Source: Piscirickettsiaceae bacterium (lineage in GTDB: Bacteria > Pseudomonadota > Gammaproteobacteria > Nitrosococcales > Methylophagaceae). Taken from it: a stretch of DNA of 64,000 nucleotides. Below the pieces are notes generated by a model, which ran no database searches, had not been told where the DNA came from, and saw only the letters and a program-made list of their open reading frames with translations. Below are positions 28,404-37,847 of this stretch, piece by piece. The stretch spans positions 248,001-312,000 of the forward strand of contig JABSQN010000004.1 of NCBI GenBank assembly GCA_013215825.1, in the 5' to 3' direction. The position numbers were made by a program, and so were the translations under genes. The number at the start of each line of letters is the position of its first letter. Within the stretch, counting starts at the first letter, position 1.

Positions 28404-28601
28404 TTAATGATTCGGCAACATTTTACGAACAGACTGATGATCAGCTTTACTGACGATCAATGTAGCTCGCAACTGGCGTTTCCGCTTAGTGCTTTTCTTA
28501 GTAAGGATGTGGCTGGTAAACGCTTGTGCACGTTTAAATTTACCGCTACCTGTCTTTTTGAAGCGCTTTGCAGCACCTCGGTGTGTTTTTAACTTTGGCA
28601 T
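28404..28601 (-). CDS. rpmI: 50S ribosomal protein L35
   Basis: The protein has 65 residues, starts [20 protein letters not shown] and has the usual length and charge. It lies between infC and rplT in the conserved translation operon. Confidence 0.98.
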   Translation of the reverse strand: MPKLKTHRGAAKRFKKTGSGKFKRAQAFTSHILTKKSTKRKRQLRATLIVSKADHQSVRKMLPNH

Positions 28602-28666
28602 TATTTCGAACTCCGCATTCGTAAATTAATTATTTAAGTATAATTCCCAAGCCATCGGGAGTTACA

Positions 28667-29182
28667 TTACTTTTTACCGGGTGCTAAAACCATAATCATC
28701 TGTCTACCCTCTTTCTTAGGATGTTGCTCAATAACAGACAGTTCTTTTAGATCTTCGGCTACTCGTTTGAGTAACTTCAATCCTAAGTCCTGATGTGCCA
28801 TTTCGCGTCCACGAAAGCGAAGACTGACTTTAGTTTTATTGCCCTCTTCAAGGAAACGTGTCAGGTTGCGTAGTTTTACCTGGTAATCCCCTTCTTCTGT
28901 GCCTGGTCTAAACTTGATCTCCTTGACCTGTATCTGTTTTTGCTTTTTCTTAGCAATTTGTTTTTGCTTATTAGTTTCAAACACATACTTGCCGTAATCC
29001 ATTATACGACAAACCGGTGGCTTAGCTTGCGCTGAGATCTCCACCAAATCTAATTCTGCTTCTTCGGATAACGCCATTGCTTTTGCTAACGACACAATTC
29101 CTAATTGCTCTCCATCAGCGCCGGTTAGGCGAACTTCTCTAGCTGTAATTTCTCTATTCAGCTTTTTATCATCAGTAGCGAT
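28667..29182 (-). CDS. infC: Translation initiation factor IF-3, rare AUC start
   Basis: The protein has 171 residues when started at the ATC at 29180-29182, giving [19 protein letters not shown], the family's conserved N-terminus. GAGG (inside the end of thrS) sits 9 bases before this ATC. The first ATG in frame (29095) would cut off the start of the N-terminal domain. IF-3 prevents initiation at non-AUG codons, and its own gene classically uses AUU, AUC or AUA, so it represses itself. The thrS stop is only 4 bases upstream. Confidence 0.95.
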   Translation of the reverse strand: MATDDKKLNREITAREVRLTGADGEQLGIVSLAKAMALSEEAELDLVEISAQAKPPVCRIMDYGKYVFETNKQKQIAKKKQKQIQVKEIKFRPGTEEGDYQVKLRNLTRFLEEGNKTKVSLRFRGREMAHQDLGLKLLKRVAEDLKELSVIEQHPKKEGRQMIMVLAPGKK

Positions 29183-29186
29183 ATTT

Positions 29187-31112
29187 CTAATCCTCTAAAA
29201 TAATACGACCGCGGCGAGCGACGTCTTTCTGTAAGATTCCAACAAAGTTCTCAAGTGTCATTTCACCTAAGTCTTCACCCTTACGAGTACGTACTGCCAC
29301 GGCGTTATTTTGCGCTTCGCGTTCACCAACAACGATCAAATATGGGACACGGCGCAATGTTTGCTCGCGTATTTTAAAGCCTATCTTCTCATTTCTCAAG
29401 TCCATATCGACTCTAACGCCTTTATTTTGCAATTCTTTGGCAATTTGTTGCACATATTCCGACTGATTTTGGCTAATTCCCATCACCACAACTTGCTGTG
29501 GAGCGAGCCATGCTGGGAAGGAACCCGCATACTCTTCAATCAAGATACCGATGAAGCGCTCTAGTGAACCTAATATTGCTCTGTGCAGCATAACAGGGAC
29601 TTGTTTACTGCCATCGTCCGCAATATATTTCGCATCTAAACGACCTGGCATTGAAAAATCGACTTGAATTGTGCCACATTGCCATACTCGACCTAGGCAA
29701 TCTTTCAGTGAGAATTCAATTTTCGGCCCATAAAACGCACCTTCGCCAGGCTGTAAATCCCAGTCCAAACCTTTATCATTTAATGCGCGTTCTAATGCAT
29801 GTTCTGCTTTGTCCCAAACATCGTCACTGCCCACTCTGTTTTCAGGACGTGTTGATAACTTAACGATGATTTCATTAAAGCCAAAATCAGCATAAACATC
29901 TTTTAAAATATCCATGAAGATAGATACTTCTGACTGAATTTGATCTTCAGTACAAAAAATATGCGCATCATCTTGTGTGAAGCCACGTAGGCGCATCAAA
30001 CCATGCAATGTACCTGATGGTTCATTACGGTGACATGAACCAAACTCAGCCATTCTTAATGGCAAATCACGGTAGCTTTTTAAACCTTGATTATAAATCT
30101 GCACATGACATGGGCAGTTCATTGGTTTGATTGCATAATCACGATTATCTGTTTCGGTGGTGAAAATCATGTCGCCGAACTTATCCCAATGACCTGACTT
30201 TTCCCATAAAGAACGATCCACAACTTGTGGTGTACGTACTTCTTGATAATCATTGTCACGTAATACATCACGAATATAGTTTTCTACTTCGCGGTATATA
30301 CGCCAGCCGTTATCATGCCAAAAGATCATGCCAGGTGCTTCTTCTTGCAAATGGAATAAATCTAGGTTTTTACCTATTTTACGATGATCACGCTTTTCTG
30401 CTTCTTCTAAGCGGAAAAGGTATTGTTTTAATTCTTTCTTATCTTTCCAAGCTGTACCGTATATGCGCTGTAACATTTCATTATCAGAGTTACCACGCCA
30501 ATATGCACCGGCAAGTTTCATCAATTTGAATGATTTCAATTTACCTGTGCTTGGCACATGAGGGCCCCGACATAAATCGATAAAATCATCTTGTCTATAT
30601 AAAGACAGTGTTTCACCTTTAGGAATTGCGTCCAAAAGTTCGGCTTTATAGACTTCGCCCATATTACCGAAAAACTCAATTCCCGCTTCACGTGAAATTT
30701 CTTCACGCACAATAGGAATATCTTGCTTAACGATCTCCTTCATACGTTTTTCTATACTGATGAGATCGTCAGGTGTAAAGCCAGGTTTATACGAAAAATC
30801 GTAATAGAATCCATCATCAATAACAGGACCAATCGTCACTTGTGCATCGGGGAATAACTGTTTTACAGCCTGAGCCATTAAATGTGATGTCGAATGACGA
30901 ATAATGTCTAAGCCTTCATCATCTCGATCTGTGATAATCGCCACATCGGCATCTTCGCTAATAATATGCGTGGTATCTACCAACTCACCATTAACTTTAC
31001 CGGCTAATGCTGCACGCGCTAGGCCTGCACCAATATCATTGGCAATATCAAAAATAGAAACAGGATGATCAAATTGGCGTTGACTGCCATCGGGAAGTGT
31101 TACTGAAATCAT
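29187..31112 (-). CDS. thrS: Threonyl-tRNA synthetase
   Basis: The protein has 641 residues. It has the TGS domain ([18 protein letters not shown]), the editing domain with [11 protein letters not shown], and the class II core with MNCPCH and [21 protein letters not shown] (partial view), plus the anticodon-binding domain. I start it at 31112 (MISVTLPDG) because AGGA lies 9 bases upstream; an earlier start at 31136 would add eight unlikely residues. It heads the infC operon. Confidence 0.98.
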   Translation of the reverse strand: MISVTLPDGSQRQFDHPVSIFDIANDIGAGLARAALAGKVNGELVDTTHIISEDADVAIITDRDDEGLDIIRHSTSHLMAQAVKQLFPDAQVTIGPVIDDGFYYDFSYKPGFTPDDLISIEKRMKEIVKQDIPIVREEISREAGIEFFGNMGEVYKAELLDAIPKGETLSLYRQDDFIDLCRGPHVPSTGKLKSFKLMKLAGAYWRGNSDNEMLQRIYGTAWKDKKELKQYLFRLEEAEKRDHRKIGKNLDLFHLQEEAPGMIFWHDNGWRIYREVENYIRDVLRDNDYQEVRTPQVVDRSLWEKSGHWDKFGDMIFTTETDNRDYAIKPMNCPCHVQIYNQGLKSYRDLPLRMAEFGSCHRNEPSGTLHGLMRLRGFTQDDAHIFCTEDQIQSEVSIFMDILKDVYADFGFNEIIVKLSTRPENRVGSDDVWDKAEHALERALNDKGLDWDLQPGEGAFYGPKIEFSLKDCLGRVWQCGTIQVDFSMPGRLDAKYIADDGSKQVPVMLHRAILGSLERFIGILIEEYAGSFPAWLAPQQVVVMGISQNQSEYVQQIAKELQNKGVRVDMDLRNEKIGFKIREQTLRRVPYLIVVGEREAQNNAVAVRTRKGEDLGEMTLENFVGILQKDVARRGRIILED

Positions 31113-31153
31113 GTGATGTGTTCCTGACCGATACAAAGGGCCGTAAAAACTAA

Positions 31154-31187
31154 AAAAGCACCTACTAACGACAGTAAAAGTGCTTTT
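31154..31187 (-). terminator. Terminator after tRNA-Val
   Basis: AAAAGCAC (31154-31161) pairs with GTGCTTTT (31180-31187), with TACT/AGTA extending the stem; on the minus strand it ends in a T-run. It lies 42 bases before thrS, so it might also control read-through into thrS. Confidence 0.75.
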
Positions 31188-31206
31188 AAAATAACCAATA
31201 TAAAAT

Positions 31207-31283
31207 TGGTAGGCACGCTCGGATTCGAACCGAGGACTTCCACCATGTCATGGTGGCACTCTAACCAGCTGAGTTACGCGCCT
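31207..31283 (-). tRNA. tRNA-Val (anticodon GAC)
   Basis: The cloverleaf is complete. The acceptor AGGCGCG pairs with CGTGCCT (one G-U), and the D-arm has AGCTGGTTA. The anticodon stem CCACC/GGTGG holds loop ATGACAT with anticodon GAC. The T-arm has GGTTCGAATCC, and CCA is encoded. Confidence 0.97.
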
Positions 31284-31299
31284 GCCGTTAAGCGATGGA

Positions 31300-31327
31300 A
31301 TTATACAGGGCTTACTATTTTATTCAA
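31300..31327 (-). promoter_or_regulatory. Sigma-70 type promoter of tRNA-Val
   Basis: On the minus strand TTGAAT (31322-31327) and TATAAT (31300-31305) are 16 bases apart, and the tRNA starts 16 bases beyond the -10 box. Confidence 0.75.
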
Positions 31328-31393
31328 TAGTTAAATCTAGCGTCCAATATCTATCCGCAACTATTCAAGGAACAGGTACTTTAATAAAAGCCT

Positions 31394-31472
31394 GTCATCC
31401 CTGTGAAAATGCGGATCCATCGATAGCGATTCTATGCACGACCCTCTGGATTTCCACTTTCGTGGGAATGAC
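31394..31472. repeat. dRS3-like inverted pair (copies C and D)
   Basis: GTCATCCCTGTGAAAATGCGGATCC (31394 onward) and the inverted GGATTTCCACTTTCGTGGGAATGAC (31448-31472) face each other about 28 bases apart. The outer ends GTCAT/ATGAC are shared with the other copies. Confidence 0.7.
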
Positions 31473-31536
31473 GTGCAGGTTGAATACTAACCGGTGTATA
31501 TCCCTTATCACCCGCTGTGCAGGCTTTACTTTTACA

Positions 31537-31685
31537 GTCATCCTCGCGAACGCGGGGAACCTGCGGGCTTTAGCAAATAACTCTTAATGAATTTCATATA
31601 ACAAGTCGATGTTGATATTCAGAGGCTTGTTAACGTTAATTCAACTTTGTACACGGCTCTAGATTCCCATTTTCACGGGAATGAC
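31537..31685. repeat. dRS3-like inverted pair (copies E and F)
   Basis: GTCATCCTCGCGAACGCGGGGAACC (31537-31561) and the inverted GATTCCC...GGGAATGAC (31662-31685) bracket about 100 bases with no gene. Copy F has ATTCCC-N8-GGGAAT exactly. With C/D they make up most of the 450-base gap between tRNA-Val and uvrB. Confidence 0.72.
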
Positions 31686-31734
31686 GGGCTTGGTTGCGGA
31701 GATGACTTGGTATAACGGGAGAGATAATGTAACG

Positions 31735-33750
31735 CTATCCAGCTTCGGGCCCGATTGTCAGTGCTCGTAAATGTTGCATCTCATCACGCATTTTACTGGC
31801 TTCTTCAAATTCAAGATTTTGAGCATGACGATACATAGCATTTTCCATCTGCTGTAGGCGTTTTGCTAACTGTTTCGGCGTCAATGCAGCATAGCGTGCT
31901 TTTTCTTCTGCAACTTTAACAATGTACTCTCTGTCACTTCTGGCTTCTTTTTGTTTATCATCCAAACTGCCACGTATCGCTTTTTTAATACCTTTTGGTG
32001 TGATGCCATGCTCTTTATTATGGGCTAATTGTTTTTCGCGACGGCGATCTGTTTCATCGATTGCTCTTTTCATTGAGCCGGTAATTCGATCGGCATATAA
32101 AATAGCACGGCCATTTAAGTTTCGCGCCGCACGCCCGATCGTCTGAATAAGTGATCGTTCAGAGCGTAAGAAGCCTTCTTTATCAGCATCTAATATTGCG
32201 ACCAATGATACTTCCGGAATATCTAAGCCTTCTCGTAATAAGTTAATGCCAATAAGCACATCAAATATCCCTAATCGCAAATCACGTAAAATTTCCATGC
32301 GTTCAACCGTATCTATATCCGAATGTAGATAGCGCACTTTTACACCATGCTCACTGAGATAATCGGTTAAGTCTTCGGACATACGCTTGGTTAAGGTGGT
32401 GACTAATACCCGTTCATCAATGGCTGAACGTTTGTTAATTTCCGAGAGTAAGTCATCGATCTGCGTAGCGACTGGTCGAATTTCAATTTCCGGATCAACC
32501 AAGCCTGTCGGACGCACAACTTGTTCCACAACCGCGCCTGAATGTTCTTCTTCATATTGGGAGGGTGTTGCTGAAACAAAGATAGTTTGTGGGGCTAATT
32601 TTTCCCATTCTTCAAACATAAGAGGACGATTATCTAATGCAGATGGCAAACGAAAGCCATAATTCACTAAGGTTTCTTTACGTGAGCGATCCCCTTTATA
32701 CATCGCACCAATTTGCGGCACCATGACATGGCTTTCATCTAGAACTAATAACGCATCATCGGGTAAATAATCAAATAACGTTGGCGGTGCTTCACCTGGT
32801 CCACGATCGGATAAATGACGTGAGTAGTTTTCAATACCATTGCAATAACCTAATTCCATGATCATTTCGATATCAAATCGTGTCCGCTGTTCTAACCGCT
32901 GTACTTCAACTAACTTATTTTCTTCTGTTAATACTTTCAGCCGCTCTCTTAATTCATCCTTAATCTTATCAACCGCCCCTAATAATTGAGCGCGCGGAGT
33001 CACATAATGTGTTTTAGGATAAATAGTGAGGCGACTGACGCGCTGCAATATCTCTCCGGTTAAAGGATCGAAATAACAGATATTCTCAACTTCATCATCA
33101 AACAATTCAATCCGCACAGCATCTTGTTCTGATTCAGCAGGAAAAATATCAATCACATCACCACGAACGCGATAGGTACCTCGGTGCAATTCAACATCAT
33201 TACGTTTATATTGCAGCTCAGTCAGTCGTTTTAGAATATCACGCTGATTAATTACATCGCCTTGAACGATGTGTAACACCATTTCAAGATAAGAGTCTTT
33301 GTCACCCAAGCCGTAAATACACGATACGCTGGTGACAATAATGGCATCACGGCGTTCCAGCATAGCCTTAGTCGCAGAAAGACGCATTTGCTCAATTTGT
33401 TCATTCACCGACGAATCTTTGTCTATAAACGTATCCGATGATGGTACATAGGCTTCCGGCTGATAATAATCATAATAAGAAACAAAATATTCCACCGCAT
33501 TATTGGGGAAAAACTCTTTCATCTCACTATATAACTGTGCAGCCAAGGTTTTATTCGGTGCCATAATCATCATTGGCCGCTGAAGGATTTGCGCAACATT
33601 GGCAATGGTAAATGTCTTGCCCGACCCAGTCACTCCTAACAGCGTCTGCCACATCTCACCGTTGTTCAAGCCTTCAACTAAGGCTTTAATCGCCGCGGGT
33701 TGATCGCCTGCAGGTTCGAATTCACTGACAAGTTCAAATTGTTTAGCCAT
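31735..33750 (-). CDS. uvrB: Excinuclease ABC subunit B
   Basis: The protein has 671 residues, the normal length. The helicase core shows [10 protein letters not shown] (Walker A), the beta-hairpin region with [17 protein letters not shown], and motif [11 protein letters not shown]. The C-terminal UVR domain ([11 protein letters not shown]) binds UvrC. It verifies DNA damage in nucleotide excision repair. It is transcribed alone, divergent from the aminotransferase. Confidence 0.98.
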   Translation of the reverse strand: MAKQFELVSEFEPAGDQPAAIKALVEGLNNGEMWQTLLGVTGSGKTFTIANVAQILQRPMMIMAPNKTLAAQLYSEMKEFFPNNAVEYFVSYYDYYQPEAYVPSSDTFIDKDSSVNEQIEQMRLSATKAMLERRDAIIVTSVSCIYGLGDKDSYLEMVLHIVQGDVINQRDILKRLTELQYKRNDVELHRGTYRVRGDVIDIFPAESEQDAVRIELFDDEVENICYFDPLTGEILQRVSRLTIYPKTHYVTPRAQLLGAVDKIKDELRERLKVLTEENKLVEVQRLEQRTRFDIEMIMELGYCNGIENYSRHLSDRGPGEAPPTLFDYLPDDALLVLDESHVMVPQIGAMYKGDRSRKETLVNYGFRLPSALDNRPLMFEEWEKLAPQTIFVSATPSQYEEEHSGAVVEQVVRPTGLVDPEIEIRPVATQIDDLLSEINKRSAIDERVLVTTLTKRMSEDLTDYLSEHGVKVRYLHSDIDTVERMEILRDLRLGIFDVLIGINLLREGLDIPEVSLVAILDADKEGFLRSERSLIQTIGRAARNLNGRAILYADRITGSMKRAIDETDRRREKQLAHNKEHGITPKGIKKAIRGSLDDKQKEARSDREYIVKVAEEKARYAALTPKQLAKRLQQMENAMYRHAQNLEFEEASKMRDEMQHLRALTIGPEAG

Positions 33751-33847
33751 ACATCTTCTGCATTGATTTAGTTTGGCGTATATTAACCGACATCACTTTA
33801 ATTTGTTATTAAATGAGACTTTTATACAAAGTCTCAAAGGAAATATT

Positions 33848-35032
33848 TTGGATATTAAACTCTCCCAACGCGTTCAACGCATCAAACCTTCTCCTACACT
33901 TGCAATCACGGCTCGCGCAGCAGCATTAAAAGCAGAAGGAAAAGATATTATTGGTTTAGGTGCCGGTGAACCTGATTTCGATACGCCGGAACATATCAAA
34001 CAAGCAGCAATTACTGCGATTAAAAATGGTCAAACCAAATATACTGCCGTTGATGGTACAGCAGAATTAAAGCAAGCAGTTATTGATAAGTTCTCACGTG
34101 ATAATGGGCTTGAGTATCAAGCAAATCAGATTCTAGTCTCGGTTGGTGGTAAGCAAAGCTTTTTTAATTTAACGCAAGCCCTATTAGATGAAGGCGATGA
34201 AGTGATTATTCCAGCCCCCTATTGGGTGTCATACCCTGACATGGTGCTTTTAGCCAATGGAATTCCCGTTATTATTGAGGCAGGACAAGACCAAGAGTTC
34301 AAAATCACACCGGCACAACTTGATGCTGCAATTACAGATAAAACGCGTTTATTTGTCATTAATAGTCCTTCAAACCCATCGGGCAAGGCCTACAATAAAG
34401 CAGAACTTACCGCTCTTGGTGAGGTGTTACGTAAATACCCACATGTTTTAATCGCCACCGATGATATGTACGAACATATCCTTTGGACCAAAGAAGGCTT
34501 CCATAATATCGTCATGGCGTGCCCTGACCTATATGATCGCACTATCGTACTAAGTGGCGTATCAAAAGCCTACTCAATGACTGGCTGGCGTATTGGTTAT
34601 GCCGCAGGTCCAGTTGGCTTAATTGCTGCAATGAAAAAAATTCAGTCACAAAGCACATCAAATCCAGCATCAATTTCACAAGCAGCCACTGTCGAAGCAT
34701 TAACAGGTGATCAGCAATGCATCCAAGATATGCTAGTTGAATTCAAAAAACGCCATGATATGGTCGTTGAAAAACTAAATGCAATGGACGGTATTGAGTC
34801 CCTGCACAGTGATGGTACGTTTTATGTTTTCCCTAATATAAGCAAAGTATTAGAGAAAATGACTGACATTAATGATGATCTTGAATTCGCTGAAGCGCTG
34901 CTTGTAGATAAAGGTGTTGCTGTTGTTCCTGGTACGGCATTTGGCTTGAAAAATCATATTCGATTATCAATAGCAACGAGTGAAGAAAACCTAAATAATG
35001 CTCTAAAACGTATCGCTGACTTTATTGCTTAA
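33848..35032 (+). CDS. Class I aminotransferase (aspartate aminotransferase, Ib-type)
   Basis: The protein has 394 residues when begun at the TTG at 33848, which has AAAGGA 5-7 bases upstream and gives the usual N-terminus (LDIKLSQRVQRIKPSPTLAI). The frame is open further up to 33773 but without a ribosome site. Motifs are IGLGAGEPDFDTPEHI, NSPSNPSGKAY and the PLP lysine in SGVSKAYSMTGWRIGY. It most likely interconverts aspartate and oxaloacetate; prephenate activity is possible in this subgroup. Confidence 0.94.
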   Translation: MDIKLSQRVQRIKPSPTLAITARAAALKAEGKDIIGLGAGEPDFDTPEHIKQAAITAIKNGQTKYTAVDGTAELKQAVIDKFSRDNGLEYQANQILVSVGGKQSFFNLTQALLDEGDEVIIPAPYWVSYPDMVLLANGIPVIIEAGQDQEFKITPAQLDAAITDKTRLFVINSPSNPSGKAYNKAELTALGEVLRKYPHVLIATDDMYEHILWTKEGFHNIVMACPDLYDRTIVLSGVSKAYSMTGWRIGYAAGPVGLIAAMKKIQSQSTSNPASISQAATVEALTGDQQCIQDMLVEFKKRHDMVVEKLNAMDGIESLHSDGTFYVFPNISKVLEKMTDINDDLEFAEALLVDKGVAVVPGTAFGLKNHIRLSIATSEENLNNALKRIADFIA

Positions 35033-35051
35033 AATAAAACTACGATAGTGC

Positions 35052-35079
35052 TTGACCAAGAGAAATAAAGCTCTATAAT
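35052..35079 (+). promoter_or_regulatory. Sigma-70 type promoter of tRNA-Asn
   Basis: TTGACC (35052-35057) and TATAAT (35074-35079) lie 16 bases apart, with the tRNA starting at 35094. Confidence 0.85.
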
Positions 35080-35093
35080 AGCCATCTTTCTGT

Positions 35094-35169
35094 TCCTCGA
35101 TAGCTCAGTTGGTAGAGCATCGGACTGTTAATCCGCAGGTCCCTGGTTCGAGTCCAGGTCGAGGAGCCA
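35094..35169 (+). tRNA. tRNA-Asn (anticodon GTT)
   Basis: TCCTCGA pairs with TCGAGGA. The anticodon stem CGGAC... holds GTT in CTGTTAATC, the T-arm has GGTTCGAGTCC, and GCCA is encoded at the 3' end. It has its own promoter and terminator. Confidence 0.98.
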
Positions 35170-35180
35170 ACAGATTATAA

Positions 35181-35214
35181 AGGCCTAATATTGTAATGAT
35201 ATTAGGCCTTTTTT
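35181..35214 (+). terminator. Terminator after tRNA-Asn
   Basis: AGGCCTAATAT pairs perfectly with ATATTAGGCCT around TGTAATG, followed by six T. A second C6/G6 hairpin (35220-35239) follows. Confidence 0.92.
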
Positions 35215-35300
35215 ATTACCCCCCCTTTTCGAGGGGGGACTAAAATCAATGGAACTGTATAATCCCTATTTTTATGCAAACATTTTAATGGAATGACATT

Positions 35301-35828
35301 ATGATCGATTTGGTGAACTTGCCATCATCATTTATCAAAAACCTCTCGTATTTTAACGAGCAGTTAATGATTGAGTGGGGGCTATCATCAAGAAACCATT
35401 TACCTTTATCGATCTTTATGATTGAAATTGATAAATTCGCATCATTCTCTAAAGTTTATGGCCAAGATAAAGTGGATGATTATGTCCAATCTCTTGCTTG
35501 TGTATTACAAAATATATTAAGACGTGAATCTGATTTCATTTCGCAAGAAAGTCCATCTAAACTGATATTTCTTTCAACGGATATGAATTTTAATCAAGCC
35601 TCACAGTTCGCTGCAAAGTGTCATGCTGCTGTAGCAACACTTCCAGCCCCCAATGAAAGCGAAACAACACCAAACAATGTGACAATCAGCATTGGTCATG
35701 CTAGCTGCGTGCCAGAATCTAAAAGCTGCGAAGGACCGCAAGCCTTTTATAATTCAACTAAAAAATATCTTCTAAGAGCTATCAACAGTGGAGGTAATTG
35801 CTCTAAATCATCTTTAAAGTTTAAGTAA
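35301..35828 (+). CDS. Degenerate GGDEF-like domain protein
   Basis: The protein has 175 residues. The GGDEF fold is suggested by LPLSIFMIEIDKFASFSKVYGQDKVDDYVQ, an RRESDF segment and NNVTISIGHAS near the end. Where GGDEF should stand there is SQESPSKLIFL, so it cannot make c-di-GMP. It may be a receptor or a relic. It has no sensor domain or membrane segment. Confidence 0.72.
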   Translation: MIDLVNLPSSFIKNLSYFNEQLMIEWGLSSRNHLPLSIFMIEIDKFASFSKVYGQDKVDDYVQSLACVLQNILRRESDFISQESPSKLIFLSTDMNFNQASQFAAKCHAAVATLPAPNESETTPNNVTISIGHASCVPESKSCEGPQAFYNSTKKYLLRAINSGGNCSKSSLKFK

Positions 35829-35909
35829 ATTCATTTACACTGTCACTTTCTTCCCACCATAATAGGTGCGTGCCTGCGTTAAAAAATATTTCCTTATTCG
35901 TTTACGTAA

Positions 35910-36449
35910 TTAAAAGAACTCAATATCATTAACAGTATCGCTTTTCACATCTTCGGATGTAATCTTTAATATTTCTTCTACAGACATGCCCTGCATAACT
36001 AGCTCAAACATTTTATGTTCGGCAGGCATCGTGTATTTAGATTTTATTTTTTCTTGTAGCAATGACCATTCTCTTGGATTATAAAGGCGTGATTGATCGG
36101 CTACCAAATTAGATAACGCTTCTAAGGAATGTGATACATGACTTAAACGTTGTGTTAATTTGTCATAAAATTGAAATGCAACAATTGCTTTTTGCATTTC
36201 TAACGAAACAGCTTCACATTGTTCAATCACAAAATCCAACTCATCATCTTGCTCTTTCTTTTTCACAACCTTTTCAATAACCTGCACACGAGCCACCATT
36301 GTGCTAAAGGTATCTGTTAATGTATCGACAGACTCATCCCCCTCTTTCATTGAAACTTCCATTTGAGCAACCGCAAGGTTCATCATTCGTATTGTTTCTT
36401 GTACTTGGCTCCAATCTAAATCAGGGTGTTGTGTTGTAGATTTTGTCAT
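35910..36449 (-). CDS. Helical protein with CheZ-like DxxxQ motif
   Basis: The protein has 179 residues and is almost all helical. Residues 91-105 (AFQFYDKLTQRLSHV) contain Asp96 and Gln100 in the DxxxQ spacing of the CheZ phosphatase active site, on a long helix as in CheZ. CheZ dephosphorylates CheY-type receivers. The gene lies 39 bases after pilR on the same strand, so PilR or the receiver encoded at 58756 are conceivable substrates. This is inference; the protein could be an unrelated coiled coil. Confidence 0.6.
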   Translation of the reverse strand: MTKSTTQHPDLDWSQVQETIRMMNLAVAQMEVSMKEGDESVDTLTDTFSTMVARVQVIEKVVKKKEQDDELDFVIEQCEAVSLEMQKAIVAFQFYDKLTQRLSHVSHSLEALSNLVADQSRLYNPREWSLLQEKIKSKYTMPAEHKMFELVMQGMSVEEILKITSEDVKSDTVNDIEFF

Positions 36450-36488
36450 TTCCTATCCTTAAAATTCACTTTTTTAAATATCGTTAAA

Positions 36489-37847
36489 TCATTCTAAATT
36501 TAACTTTTTCAATTTATATCGCAAAGCTCGAAAAGTAATACCTAACTTTTTGGCTGCGGCGGTCTTATTCCATCGTGTTGATTCCAATGCTTGCGTAATA
36601 AGTTGTCGCTCTTGATCTTCTAGGTGTGATTCTAAATCATTCTCCTGTATCAATCCTGATTTCTTATTTTCAACATCAACTGTATCAGTCCGATTTTCCT
36701 CTGGCAACATCAAATCAGCTACAGAAATCACATCACCTTCTAACCATGTTAATGCACGTTCTAAGATATTTTCTAATTCTCTAACATTGCCTGGAAAACT
36801 GTATTTTTGCAGTGCATTTATTGCTGACTTATTCAGGGAAACTTTTTGTATTTCATTACTTTCAGCTAACTTTTGTAATATATGGTCTGATAGCAATGAA
36901 ATATCTTCTACCCGATCACGAAGCGGCGGGACATGTAGCTCAATCACATTGACTCGATAAAACAAATCTTCTCGAAACTGGCCTTGTTTAACTTTTTCGG
37001 CCAAATTACTATGTGTTGCGGATAAGACTCGCACATTAATTGAAATCTCCTCATTCCCACCAACCGGGCGGACAGATTTTTCTTGTAATGCTCGAAGTAA
37101 TTTCACCTGCATAGCGAGTGGCAAGTCGGCTATTTCATCTAAAAATAAAGTACCACCATTAGCGGCCTGAAAAAGCCCTTGCTTGTCTGATATAGCTCCA
37201 GTAAAGGCCCCTTTTTTATGTCCGAAAAATTCACTTTCAACTAACTCTGATGGAATAGCACCACAGTTAACCGCTACAAAAGCTGAATCTGCACGCGCAC
37301 CTTGCTTATGAATTAGCCGAGCAACAAGCTCTTTCCCTGTTCCAGATTCACCACTAATATAGACAGGAGCTTGGCTACGCGCTAGTTTAGCTATTTTATT
37401 TTGCACATCTTGAATAGCGGGGGTTTTTCCTAATAACGTTGTTCTTGCACTTTCTTGGCTATCAATAACAGCTTCATTTTTACGAGATAATTTTAATGCC
37501 GTACTCACTAAATCACGTAACACTTTAAGTTTTAAAGGTTTTGACACAAAATCAAAAGCACCCGCTTTAAGAGCGAGCACAGCAAGCTCCATACTGCCAT
37601 GAGCGGTGATTACCGCAACAGGAATTTGCGGATATTTCTTTTGCATCATTTTCACTAAATCAATACCATCACCATCAGGTAATCGCATATCTGTAAGACA
37701 AATATCAAACAGCTGCTCACTCAATGCCGCATGTGCTTGCTTTATAGTTTCAGCTGTACGACAATCAACGCCCATATTTTCTAATGTCATTAATAACAAA
37801 TCCAAAATATCTGGTTCATCATCAATAATCAGTGCTTGAGGTCGCAT
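36489..37847 (-). CDS. pilR: Sigma-54-dependent response regulator PilR
   Basis: The protein has 452 residues. The receiver has Asp in LTDMRLPDGDG. The AAA+ domain has GESGTGKELVARLIH and the sigma-54 contact loop GAFTGA. A Fis-type helix-turn-helix closes it (WNKTAAAKKLGITFRALRYKLKKL). PilR activates the major type IV pilin promoter. Its start overlaps the pilS stop by one base. A pilus locus begins 2.4 kb away, but I found no clear -24/-12 element in front of it. Confidence 0.93.
   Translation of the reverse strand: MRPQALIIDDEPDILDLLLMTLENMGVDCRTAETIKQAHAALSEQLFDICLTDMRLPDGDGIDLVKMMQKKYPQIPVAVITAHGSMELAVLALKAGAFDFVSKPLKLKVLRDLVSTALKLSRKNEAVIDSQESARTTLLGKTPAIQDVQNKIAKLARSQAPVYISGESGTGKELVARLIHKQGARADSAFVAVNCGAIPSELVESEFFGHKKGAFTGAISDKQGLFQAANGGTLFLDEIADLPLAMQVKLLRALQEKSVRPVGGNEEISINVRVLSATHSNLAEKVKQGQFREDLFYRVNVIELHVPPLRDRVEDISLLSDHILQKLAESNEIQKVSLNKSAINALQKYSFPGNVRELENILERALTWLEGDVISVADLMLPEENRTDTVDVENKKSGLIQENDLESHLEDQERQLITQALESTRWNKTAAAKKLGITFRALRYKLKKLNLE

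Noticed and set aside
31394-31685. Further attC sites or a CRISPR array in the palindrome-rich gap
   Set aside because: The repeats are inverted pairs with GTCAT ends, lack R''/R' boxes and have no regular spacers.
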